From: Clostridium ljungdahlii DSM 13528
GTDB lineage: Bacteria > Bacillota > Clostridia > Clostridiales > Clostridiaceae
Assembly: GCF_000143685.1 (NCBI RefSeq)
Contig: NC_014328.1
Location: 3,658,001 to 3,722,000 of the forward strand
DNA length: 64,000 nucleotides
Reading direction: 5' to 3'
The translations under genes were made by a program, and so were the position numbers. A model generated the notes under the pieces. The model made no database searches and had not been told where the DNA came from. It saw nothing but the letters and a program-made list of their open reading frames with translations. Each line of letters begins with the position of its first letter. Positions within the stretch are counted from its first letter, which is position 1. This document shows positions 38,225-45,836 of this stretch, piece after piece.

Positions 38225-38826
38225 TATTCATAGTCTTCAAGGCGTGATTCTGCTTCATCTCTTGTATTACACTCAAAGTATTTATCTCCCTTAGTTAAAA
38301 GCCTTATATCTTCTTCTTTTAATTTGCTTGTCTTTATATCAGTTACATCTCTCTTTTCATTTTCTATAAACATATTCCCCTGATTGTCTGTCTTATATAT
38401 AGCAATTAGACCATTCTTTATTCCAAGTACATATTTATTAGGCTCATATTTATCCACTTCTTTTACAAGTACTACTTCTTTTGCACCGAACTTATTAACC
38501 TTATATCCAGCAGTCTTGTATATATTTTCAACTTCATTTTTGCTTTTACCTGCTAATTTTCCAGCCAATTCTTCTTTTTCCGTCTTAAGTTCTCCACTTT
38601 TATTATATTTTATTTTAAATATAATTTTAGCTTTTTCAGGAACAGTTGTACTTATATTAGAATTTGTGTTTACAGTGTCATAAGTTTTATTTCCTTGTCT
38701 AACCTGTTTTATTTCTCTATTCATATTTACATTTTGAAATCCAACTACACATATGTAACAACTTAAACCTAAAATTAAAATAGTAAATATAACCAATACT
38801 ACTGTACGAACTTTTCTATTATCCAT
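38224..38826 (-). CDS. BofC C-terminal-domain protein
   Basis: This 200-residue protein has an N-terminal membrane helix or signal peptide (about 7-27), a middle SPOR/PASTA-like region (EIKYNKSGELKTEKEELAG-type) and a C-terminal BofC-like domain with VLGIKNGLIAIYK, DITD-type and LKEEDIRLLTKG strings. In Bacillus BofC is secreted by the forespore and restrains activation of sigma-K through SpoIVB. Clostridial relatives share the C-terminal domain, often beside ruvA as here. The role in Clostridium is not established. Confidence 0.75.
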   Translation of the reverse strand: MDNRKVRTVVLVIFTILILGLSCYICVVGFQNVNMNREIKQVRQGNKTYDTVNTNSNISTTVPEKAKIIFKIKYNKSGELKTEKEELAGKLAGKSKNEVENIYKTAGYKVNKFGAKEVVLVKEVDKYEPNKYVLGIKNGLIAIYKTDNQGNMFIENEKRDVTDIKTSKLKEEDIRLLTKGDKYFECNTRDEAESRLEDYE

Positions 38827-38859
38827 AATATCCCTCCTTTTTGAATATTATGGACACTT

Positions 38860-38887
38860 ATCCTAATTATATACACTATATTAGGAT
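38860..38887 (-). terminator. Terminator of the ComEC-like hydrolase gene
   Basis: ATCCTAAT and ATTAGGAT arms around a TATA-rich loop; a T-rich sequence lies on both sides. It abuts the stop at 38887. Confidence 0.65.
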
Positions 38888-39729
38888 TATTTTAATTTTA
38901 TAGTAGTATTATTTCTATCGGAAAATAGAATTTTATTTTTAATCACAATATTTCCCTGTCTGTCACTTCTCCATACTACAATCCCTTTACTTGCTAACCT
39001 TTTTTCAACTCGTTTATCTGGTGTATTTATTCCATCACTAGTTACAATTGCTACTTTAGGTTGTATCTTATTTAAAAATTCTACCATTGTGCTGGTATTA
39101 AGACCATGGTGCGGTACCTTTAGTACATCACATTTTTTTAGCTGTTTTGTCGTTATCATGTCATTTTCTTCTCTTTTCTCACAATCTCCCGCAAATAGAT
39201 AATTCAAACCTCCTATTTTACCTTGAAGTACAATTGAATTGTTGTTCTCTACACTACCATCTTTATAGATAGGCCCAACAGCTTTAAGATTCACACCATA
39301 ATGTTTCACACTCCAGCCTTTTCCTATGTATTCCACAGATACTCCCATTTTAAGCAATTTATCTGCTATAGAATATTTAATATTATTTTCATAGTCAGGT
39401 AAATATACTTTATGAGCCTTTGTCGACTTAGCTATATTATATATGCCATCATAATGATCATCATGATAATGAGTTAATATTATACCTTCTATTTTATTTA
39501 CATTATTTGAATTTAAATATTTTATAACCCTATTAGTATAATATGCAGCTCCTGAATCTATTAAATAATTTTTATTACCTAATTTTATTAAAGTACAATC
39601 CCCTTGGCCTACATCTATAAAATGTACTTCACAAATACCATATTTAGCAAAAGTACTATTGTCCATGAACATTATAAGAATAACTACTATAACAATTAAT
39701 TTTTTCTTCAAATTAATACAAGCCTCCAT
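38887..39729 (-). CDS. Secreted ComEC/Rec2-like MBL-fold hydrolase
   Basis: This 280-residue protein consists of a signal peptide (about 9-27) and a metallo-beta-lactamase domain like the C-terminal part of ComEC. The VHFIDVGQGDCTLI start, the metal motif THYHDDHYDG at about 82-91, FAGDCEKREE at about 175 and VLKVPHHGLNTS at about 199 are intact. Stand-alone forms are common in clostridia and are extracellular hydrolases of unknown substrate, perhaps nucleic-acid related. No ComEC channel part is present. It is a single gene with its own terminator. Confidence 0.9.
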   Translation of the reverse strand: MEACINLKKKLIVIVVILIMFMDNSTFAKYGICEVHFIDVGQGDCTLIKLGNKNYLIDSGAAYYTNRVIKYLNSNNVNKIEGIILTHYHDDHYDGIYNIAKSTKAHKVYLPDYENNIKYSIADKLLKMGVSVEYIGKGWSVKHYGVNLKAVGPIYKDGSVENNNSIVLQGKIGGLNYLFAGDCEKREENDMITTKQLKKCDVLKVPHHGLNTSTMVEFLNKIQPKVAIVTSDGINTPDKRVEKRLASKGIVVWRSDRQGNIVIKNKILFSDRNNTTIKLK

Positions 39730-39732
39730 CCA

Positions 39733-39792
39733 TTAGGCATTTGAAAAAATAGGGCAGTATACTGACTAGTTATTTCTTTGAAAATGCCTTAA
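39733..39792 (+). repeat. Dispersed 60-bp palindromic repeat (copy R1)
   Basis: Starts TTAGGCATTTG and ends GAAAATGCCTTAA, with AAAAAATA/TATTTC inside as partial complement. The same ends occur in reverse orientation at 8573-8631. Located between the ComEC-like gene and mltG. Confidence 0.75.
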
Positions 39793-39876
39793 TTACTATA
39801 TTTATTTTTTGTATAAAAATCAGTTATATTCTAAAATTTCACAAAAAATAATCTAAGGTATATAAAAGAAAATAAT

Positions 39877-39923
39877 CAGTAAAATATACTAGCATACTGA
39901 CTAGTTATTTTTTTAATATGCCT
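39877..39923 (+). repeat. Degenerate copy R2 of the 60-bp repeat
   Basis: Shares CATACTGACTAGTTATTT with the middle and right part of R1 and ends AATATGCCT; the left arm is largely lost. It lies 85 bp downstream of R1, directly before the mltG ribosome-binding site. Confidence 0.6.
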
Positions 39924-40003
39924 GAGTAAAATATGGTATACTAATAATAAAAATATTTAAACAATAAAAAGGAGTGAAGTTGTTCTTATTAACCTAATAA
40001 TTT

Positions 40004-40822
40004 ATGGTTGATATAGACATTATAATTATGAAACTTAGAAAAATCATATCTATATTCGTTGTTATTGTTTTAGCATTATACGGTTCATTTTATGTAAGGA
40101 ATAAATTAATTAATAGGCATAATAGAGTTAACAGAGCTGTAGTAAAAGTTGTTATACCTGAAGGATATACAAATGAACAAATAGGAAAGACATTAGAGAA
40201 ATCAGGATTAGTTACAGAAAAAGATTTTATGAATACAGCAGAAAACTGGTCAGATAACAATTACTGGTTTTTAAAAGGTCTTCCTCAGGACAAGCATAAG
40301 CTAGACGGTTTTTTATATCCTGCTACATATACTTTTGAAAAAAACACATCAAGTAAAGAAATCATAAATGAAATGCTTAGAACTTTTGAAACAAATATAG
40401 AACCAAGTAAAAGTTATATAACTAAAAATAATTTAAGCATAAGAAATGTTATAATAACAGCTTCTCTAATAGAAAAAGAAGCGCGAAAAGATGTGGACAG
40501 GCCAAAGATAGCCAGTGTTATTTACAATAGATTAAATAAAAATATGCCCTTACAAATAGATGCAACTATTCTCTACATAATAGGACATAAAGATAAAGTA
40601 TATAATAGGGATTTAACTGTAAAATCTCCTTATAATACCTACTTAAATAAAGGATTGCCGCCATCTCCAATATGTAATCCAGGAACAAAATCCATAAATG
40701 CTGCAATGCATCCTGAAAGAACTAATTACCTTTATTATGTACTGGACACTAAAACCAATACACATGTATTTGCAGAAACCTATGCCCAGCATATTAAGAA
40801 TGTGTCTTTATATGGAAAGTAA
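40004..40822 (+). CDS. mltG: Endolytic transglycosylase MltG-like
   Basis: This 272-residue protein has one N-terminal membrane helix and a YceG domain, which cuts nascent glycan strands and sets their length. The LysM-like part (VVIPEGYTNEQIGKTLEKSG) is at about 47-66. The catalytic glutamate lies in ASLIEKEARKD at about 158, and the family end motif SPYNTYLNKGLPPSPICNPG at about 212. It is shorter than the roughly 340 residues of typical MltG. The start is uncertain: a good AAAGGAG site at 39968 is too far from the ATG at 40004, and a further methionine at 40028 has no site. Confidence 0.9.
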   Translation: MVDIDIIIMKLRKIISIFVVIVLALYGSFYVRNKLINRHNRVNRAVVKVVIPEGYTNEQIGKTLEKSGLVTEKDFMNTAENWSDNNYWFLKGLPQDKHKLDGFLYPATYTFEKNTSSKEIINEMLRTFETNIEPSKSYITKNNLSIRNVIITASLIEKEARKDVDRPKIASVIYNRLNKNMPLQIDATILYIIGHKDKVYNRDLTVKSPYNTYLNKGLPPSPICNPGTKSINAAMHPERTNYLYYVLDTKTNTHVFAETYAQHIKNVSLYGK

Positions 40823-40853
40823 AAAAGTTTTTTCTTGAATAACATTTATATTC

Positions 40854-40898
40854 GAGAACGTGCCTAGATTTGTGTAAATCAAATCTAGGCACGTTCTC
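40854..40898. repeat. Perfect 19-bp inverted repeat after mltG
   Basis: GAGAACGTGCCTAGATTTG pairs exactly with CAAATCTAGGCACGTTCTC around a 7-nt loop. No T-tract follows, so it is either an unusual terminator or the end structure of the transposon remnant that begins at its right edge. Confidence 0.7.
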
Positions 40899-40989
40899 TA
40901 AGGGTTATCAACAAACATGCCTGAATATTCCTGCATTTCAGTTAACACAGTATCTAATTTTCCTTTATAAAATCTGCATATTCGTCCAT
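40898..40989 (-). pseudogene. Remnant of an IS4-type transposase N terminus
   Basis: An AAGGAGG site precedes ATG at 40989 and the frame reads MDEYADFIK. Restoring one lost base near 40964 lets it continue GKLDTVLTEMQEYSGMFVDNP to a stop at 40898. As I recall, this pattern (a helical start ending in x-F-V-x-NP) is the extreme N terminus of IS4/ISDsp-like clostridial transposases; nothing of the rest remains. The call rests on a short match. Confidence 0.4.
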
Positions 40990-41225
40990 GGGTGAACCTC
41001 CTTAAAAATCATTGTACCTAAAAGACTTCGCCACACTTTTCCTACTATTTGTCAAGTCTTTTTCAAGATTTTGATAAAAATTATTATATAAAAAAGAACA
41101 GGTATGTATTTTTTAACACACTCTGTTCCATAACTATAATATTTATTTCTTAACTTAATAACATTGCTCCTCATGTAAACTTTTTATATTCACATGAAAA
41201 ATGGTTGTCATAATCAATAAGTATT
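40990..41225. other. AT-rich intergenic region
   Basis: Carries the ribosome-binding site and probably old flank of the transposase remnant; GTCAAG/CTTGAC-type short repeats are visible near 41050, but no gene or clear RNA. Confidence 0.4.
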
Positions 41226-41270
41226 AAAACTTAAATGTTTATCTGCGGTAATGACAAACATTCAAGTTTT
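41226..41270 (-). terminator. Terminator of yebC
   Basis: AAAACTTAAATGTTT pairs with AAACATTCAAGTTTT (one mismatch); T-run on the gene strand, 28 bp after the yebC stop. Confidence 0.7.
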
Positions 41271-41298
41271 TGCTATATGTAAAACTACTTGAAATCTT

Positions 41299-42039
41299 TT
41301 ATCCTTCAAATTCTTCAGGGAATTCAGCATTGTGATAAACGTCCTGAACATCGTCATCGTCCTCAAGTTTATCTATAAGTCTTTGAACCTTTCCTGCAGT
41401 TTCCATATCAACAGCTACAGTATTGTCTGGTATCATTGTAATATCTGCAGACAGGAATTCAAAACCCTGTTCCTCTAGTTTTTCCCTTACTGTACCAAAG
41501 TCTTCTACAGTAGTAATTACCTCAAAGACTTCTTCTTCAGCAATAAAATCTTCAGCACCTGCATCTAATACCTGCATCATTATTTCGTCTTCATCCATGT
41601 CTTCTTTTCTCTCTATTACTATCTGGCCTTTGGCCTGGAACATCCATCCTACACAGCCGTTAGCACCTAAATTACCACCATGTCTTGAAAATGCTGCCCT
41701 TACATTGCTAGCACTTCTATTTTTATTATCAGTTAAAGCTTTTACTATCATAGCAACTCCGCTTGGTCCATAACCTTCATAGGATATTTCTTCGTAGTTT
41801 ACTCCTGTAAGTTCTCCTGAACCCTTTTTAATTGCCCTCTGTACTGTATCCTGAGGCATATTATTTGCCTTAGCTTTTGCTATAACATCTCTTAATTTTG
41901 AATTGGAATCTGGATTTGATCCGCCTTCTTTAGCAGCGATTGCCAGTTCCTTACCTATTTTAGTAAATATCTTGCCTCTTTTTGCATCTGCTTTACCTTT
42001 TTTTGCTTGTATATTATGCCATTTTGAATGTCCTGACAT
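41299..42039 (-). CDS. yebC: YebC/PmpR family protein
   Basis: This 246-residue protein has the invariant start [20 protein letters not shown] and the central signature [19 protein letters not shown] at about 84-102, with a three-domain length. Members are described as transcription regulators and, more recently, as factors that help ribosomes through polyproline stretches. It is a single gene with its own terminator. Confidence 0.95.
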   Translation of the reverse strand: MSGHSKWHNIQAKKGKADAKRGKIFTKIGKELAIAAKEGGSNPDSNSKLRDVIAKAKANNMPQDTVQRAIKKGSGELTGVNYEEISYEGYGPSGVAMIVKALTDNKNRSASNVRAAFSRHGGNLGANGCVGWMFQAKGQIVIERKEDMDEDEIMMQVLDAGAEDFIAEEEVFEVITTVEDFGTVREKLEEQGFEFLSADITMIPDNTVAVDMETAGKVQRLIDKLEDDDDVQDVYHNAEFPEEFEG

Positions 42040-42292
42040 ACAAATTTCCCCCTAACTTACGGTTATAATTATTTATATTAATTATGCAAATTGTATTATA
42101 TCATATAAAAGCTGTTAAACACAAATGTACCCTACCTATAATTAATCATTTAAGAATTGAATATTGCAAAGTTTTTAAAAGTTTAAAGCTGAAATATCAA
42201 AGTTCAGACAATGATGACTTCTTTCATACCTCAGGAAATCTATAATTTTAATATTTTCTGACGTTAGGAGGAAAATTATCATTATCTTCTAT
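42040..42292. other. Intergenic region
   Basis: AT-rich. Near 42250-42288 it holds a 37-base stretch (with CTGACGTTAGGA and ATTATCATTAT) resembling, in opposite orientation, a stretch at 38166-38203. Otherwise nothing was recognised. Confidence 0.35.
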
Positions 42293-42937
42293 TTATTCTT
42301 TGATAAGCCTTGTATCAATCTTAAAATAAAATTCCTCATCTCCAACTATCACTTCACATTTCCCATTTGTCAGTTCTATAATCTCATTTATTAATTTATC
42401 TACATCTTCCGAAATATAGTTTATCGACACACAAATTTTTTCCGTATAGTCTATATTCTCTATATGAATCGACTTTTGTTCAAACATATATTGTAATTTT
42501 CCCAAAGTATCATACTCTATAAATATATCTAACTGACATCCTTTTACTTTTTCCACTATTCCAGATTCATCAATTGAGAGAGCAGCAGACTTTGTGTAAG
42601 CCTTTACTAATCCTCCTTTACCTAGAAGTGTTCCTCCAAAATATCTAGTAACTACTATTACCACATCTGTTATTCCCTTTTTCTTTATGACATCTAGTAC
42701 TGGTATTCCTGCAGTTCCTTGAGGTTCTCCATCATCGCTGTATCTTTGTATATTCATTTTTTCTCCAATTACATAAGCATATACGTTATGTGTTGCTTTA
42801 ATATTCTTTTCCTTTACTTTACTTATAAATTTTTTAGCCTCGTTTTCAGTATAAACTCTTTTTATACTTCCTATAAATATAGACTTTTTTTCCTCAAATT
42901 GACAACTAGCTTCATCCTTTACTGTAAAGTAACTCAC
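42293..42937 (-). CDS. YigZ/IMPACT family protein
   Basis: This 214-residue protein has an N-terminal UPF0029/IMPACT domain (about 1-125) with FIGSIKRVYTENEAKKFI, ATHNVYAYVIG, YSDDGEPQGTAGIPVL and RYFGGTLLGKGGLVKAY, and a C-terminal DUF1949 domain. Members are thought to contact the ribosome or nucleotides; no enzyme activity is settled. A GTG at 42937 has AAAGGTGGG eight bases before it. The longer frame from a TTG at 42955 would contain that site. Confidence 0.93.
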   Translation of the reverse strand: MSYFTVKDEASCQFEEKKSIFIGSIKRVYTENEAKKFISKVKEKNIKATHNVYAYVIGEKMNIQRYSDDGEPQGTAGIPVLDVIKKKGITDVVIVVTRYFGGTLLGKGGLVKAYTKSAALSIDESGIVEKVKGCQLDIFIEYDTLGKLQYMFEQKSIHIENIDYTEKICVSINYISEDVDKLINEIIELTNGKCEVIVGDEEFYFKIDTRLIKE

Positions 42938-42988
42938 AGATAACCCACCTTTCAAAATATCCCTCTAAACTATTTTAATATATACTAT

Positions 42989-43220
42989 AAACAGAGTTCT
43001 TGGCATCAGATGGAGTTTTAACTCCATCTGATGCTTATTAACAGCCTTCTTAGTGCTTCAGCACTTAGAAGGCGTTATCCTTTAGGGAAAATCGTTATCC
43101 AGGGACGTAGCCGCTCTTTACTCACACTTGAAGAAAAGCAGATATCCCAAATCTTTGATTTGGTGATAGTCGCTTTCACAGAGTGCGTGGGAGTATTAGT
43201 GCGGGTAGTCATCGGACAAA
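42989..43220. repeat. Structured repeat E4 (longest copy)
   Basis: This is the most complete family member, 232 bp. First hairpin GGCATCAGATGGAGTT/AACTCCATCTGATGC; second GCCTTCT-t-AGTGC/GCACT-t-AGAAGGC; then TTATCCTTTAGGGAAAATCG and TTATCCAGGGACGTAGC; a stem CCGC/GCGG enclosing CTCACACT...AGTGCGTGGGAG. That arm is enlarged here by an extra hairpin (AAAGC/GCTTT and CCAAATC/GATTTGG) in place of the tetraloop of the other copies. It ends GTAGTCATCGGAC, touching the stop codon of the MocR gene. Confidence 0.82.
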
Positions 43221-44642
43221 TTACATAATTATAAGTTCACTTAATATTTGAATTCCACTTTCTATATTTTTTTCATCCACATGTGAAAAACCAATTTTAA
43301 AGTACTTTTTACCTTCTGAAGGTACTTTATAAAACAACGTACCTGGTGTAATTAAAACTCTTCTATTTTTTGATTTTCTAAAAAGCTCTATAGAATCTAT
43401 AACTATGTTCTGGTTTATTTTTAAATAAAAATGAAGTCCTCCACCTGGTTCTACAAACTCTACTTGATTTTTTAAATATTTATCTATACATTTTTTCATA
43501 TATACATATCTTCTTTTATAGACTACAGTTAAATCATTTATGTAACTTCGCCACAAACCTTTTCTTATATATAAATCCAGAGCCCTTTGCATAAGACTGG
43601 ATGTAGATATATCCGTATTTATTTTTGAATTTTGAATGCTTTCTTTAAATTTCTTAGGAGGTATCAAATATCCAATTCGTATTCCTGGCAAAAATATTTT
43701 TGAAAAGCTTTTTATATAAACAACCCTGTCACTACTATCTAAGCTTTTAAAACTACTATATTTTATACTATCATCATAAATTAACTCTGAAAGATAATCA
43801 TCTTCTATTATATAAAAATCATATATATCGGCTAATCTGAGTATTTGCCTTTTCTTTTCATTGCTATAGCTTATCCCAGTAGGATTTTGAAAATAACTCA
43901 TTGTATAAAAACATTTCACTTTGTTTTTTTTAAGTATTTTTTCAAGGTTGTCTATATTAATTCCATCTTTTTCAATAGGAGTTTCGATTATTTCAGTTCT
44001 TCTCCATTTAAATACAGATAGTGCCCCACTGTATGTTGGTTTTTCAACTATTACAGTATCATTTGTATTTAAAATAGCCTTTGAAACCACATCTATACCT
44101 TGCTGCGCTCCTGAAACTATAAGTATATCATCCTTATCTATATTTCCATTCCAGAACACATCACTTATACTATTTCTGAGTCCATCATATCCGAGAGATT
44201 CTTGACATATCAAAGCCGATGAGCCATCCCTATCCAGAACCTCATTTAAAACACTTTTAAAGAAACTTATCTGAAAAAATTCACCACTTGGAGTTTCTCC
44301 GGTAAAATCTATATAATTTTTTACTTCATCGCTAGATATCTTCTTCAGAACCTTTGAGTATTCTCTACTAAAGTTCTTATTTATATCCCTCTTTTTAGCA
44401 TAAGTTCCACTGCCAATTTTTTGAGCAGCATAGCCTTCAGCTTGAAGCCTTTTATATGCATTTACCACAGTGATTTTATTTACATTTAAAAATTCTGCCA
44501 TTTCTCTTATAGAAGGTAGTTTCTCCCCGTCTTCAATTTTATTTGTATCTATCAATTTTTTTATATGTTTTTCTATTAATAGATATTTAACAGTTTCTTC
44601 TCTATTTAGATTCACAAAATATTTATTAGAAATAAAATTCAC
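43221..44642 (-). CDS. MocR/PdxR-type transcriptional regulator (GntR HTH fused to aminotransferase fold)
   Basis: This 473-residue protein has a winged-helix GntR domain at about 15-85 (KIEDGEKLPSIREMAEFLNVNKITVVNAYKRLQAEG) joined to a fold-type I aminotransferase domain. The latter keeps the PLP regions VSGAQQGIDVVSKAIL, NPTGISYSNEK, EDDYLSEL and the lysine motif YIKSFSKIFLPGIRIGY. MocR regulators sense PLP or amino acids and usually control a neighbouring divergent gene. Here the gene upstream is a nucleotidyltransferase on the same strand, so the target is unclear. A 45-bp palindrome 23 bp before the start may be its operator. Confidence 0.92.
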   Translation of the reverse strand: MNFISNKYFVNLNREETVKYLLIEKHIKKLIDTNKIEDGEKLPSIREMAEFLNVNKITVVNAYKRLQAEGYAAQKIGSGTYAKKRDINKNFSREYSKVLKKISSDEVKNYIDFTGETPSGEFFQISFFKSVLNEVLDRDGSSALICQESLGYDGLRNSISDVFWNGNIDKDDILIVSGAQQGIDVVSKAILNTNDTVIVEKPTYSGALSVFKWRRTEIIETPIEKDGINIDNLEKILKKNKVKCFYTMSYFQNPTGISYSNEKKRQILRLADIYDFYIIEDDYLSELIYDDSIKYSSFKSLDSSDRVVYIKSFSKIFLPGIRIGYLIPPKKFKESIQNSKINTDISTSSLMQRALDLYIRKGLWRSYINDLTVVYKRRYVYMKKCIDKYLKNQVEFVEPGGGLHFYLKINQNIVIDSIELFRKSKNRRVLITPGTLFYKVPSEGKKYFKIGFSHVDEKNIESGIQILSELIIM

Positions 44643-44664
44643 TTCCCTGCTATAATTTACAATA

Positions 44665-44709
44665 GATAATTGACAGTTGTCAATTGTTAATTGTCAACTG
44701 TCAATTATC
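44665..44709. promoter_or_regulatory. 45-bp near-perfect palindrome upstream of the MocR gene
   Basis: GATAATTGACAGTTG and CAACTGTCAATTATC arms flank a second, inner AATTG-rich palindrome; a single T-T mismatch breaks 21-bp arms. It could be an autoregulatory operator or one of the AATTG-rich intergenic repeats of clostridia (a looser one lies at 47643-47725). Confidence 0.5.
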
Positions 44710-44784
44710 ACAAAACATTCCTAGTGCTAAATTCTATTTTATAACAATAACTGCATTATGTTAATACAAATTTAATTTATCCAA

Positions 44785-45681
44785 TTAAATAAAATATACA
44801 TTTTCCTTAAATAATACAGTTCCATCCTTTAACTTATAGTTTCTCGTTTCTTTTTTAAGTATATTTCTTTCCCATAACTTATTTAATATTTCTTCCATAT
44901 TTATATTGTAATGATAAAATAACTCATCATTTTTTATATCTTCTGAACTTAAAAAACAATCCTTTTCTCTCATATAATTTAATAATAACTTAGTCGTATT
45001 TCTTATATCTCTATTTACATTTTCTGTTAAATAATCTATAGTACTATTTATAGAATCAACTACATTTTCATTTTTAAAAAATAATTTGTCTACACATTTT
45101 TTAAAGTTGTCATTTAAATTCATAGAAATAGTCATAGAATCTTTACTTATCATATGTCCTGAAGAATTTACATATAATCTGGAAAACTCTTCAACAGAAC
45201 GTACTGCAGCAATATATGCAGTATATACATTGTCATTTTGAAGATATTTTTTACATATACCCATACTTTTAAATAACTCTCCAATATAGTACATATTCCA
45301 TCTTTCTCTATCTAAATCTGAATAATATCTTCCAGTATCATATTTTGAAGTTATTTCCTTATCCTTTGAAAATACCAGTCTGGATGAAGATATTATTCTA
45401 GATATAAATCCACCCTTTAAATTTTTTTCAGGCATCTGCAGGAAGTTACTCTTGCTTACAAGTTTAACATGAATTTGAATTCCCTTTTCTTCAGTGTATA
45501 TGTTTTTAATACTGCCCCTTTTATTATCAAACACTACAAGTAAGTCGATATCAGATTCATCCCACAAATCGCCAGTGACCATACTCCCAAAAACCATAAC
45601 TGCAAGGACAAAATCATTTGCTTTAAGTCTATCAATGGTACTGTTAAAAGCCTTTTGATATTGTAATATAGTTTTTTCCAA
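44785..45681 (-). CDS. Nucleotidyltransferase-domain protein
   Basis: This 298-residue protein has an N-terminal polymerase-beta-type nucleotidyltransferase domain with the exact GSx10DxD motif (FGSMVTGDLWDESDIDLLVV, about residues 31-50) and a third acidic strand near IQIHVKLVS. The C-terminal 170 residues are helical and could be HEPN-like, as in kanamycin nucleotidyltransferase or MNT/HEPN relatives. No separate HEPN partner gene is adjacent, so a two-gene toxin system is not supported. The substrate is unknown. Confidence 0.75.
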   Translation of the reverse strand: MEKTILQYQKAFNSTIDRLKANDFVLAVMVFGSMVTGDLWDESDIDLLVVFDNKRGSIKNIYTEEKGIQIHVKLVSKSNFLQMPEKNLKGGFISRIISSSRLVFSKDKEITSKYDTGRYYSDLDRERWNMYYIGELFKSMGICKKYLQNDNVYTAYIAAVRSVEEFSRLYVNSSGHMISKDSMTISMNLNDNFKKCVDKLFFKNENVVDSINSTIDYLTENVNRDIRNTTKLLLNYMREKDCFLSSEDIKNDELFYHYNINMEEILNKLWERNILKKETRNYKLKDGTVLFKENVYFI

Positions 45682-45836
45682 TTTAGTCTCCCCCTTTTGG
45701 ACTTTATGAACTTGAATTTCTATATATTATATAATATATTTTTATAAAAATTCAATGGTAAAATTATTTTTTTGCTATTTTACCAAAAAAGAGCATCTAA
45801 TATTTTCATACTAATACTCTCTTTTTTAATATCCAA

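Noticed and set aside
43031..43228. 65-codon plus-strand open frame
   Set aside because: It is confined to structured repeat E4 and is not kept open in the other copies.
44785..45681. MNT/HEPN toxin-antitoxin pair
   Set aside because: Only the nucleotidyltransferase-type gene is present; the neighbours are a MocR regulator and hflX, with no separate HEPN gene.
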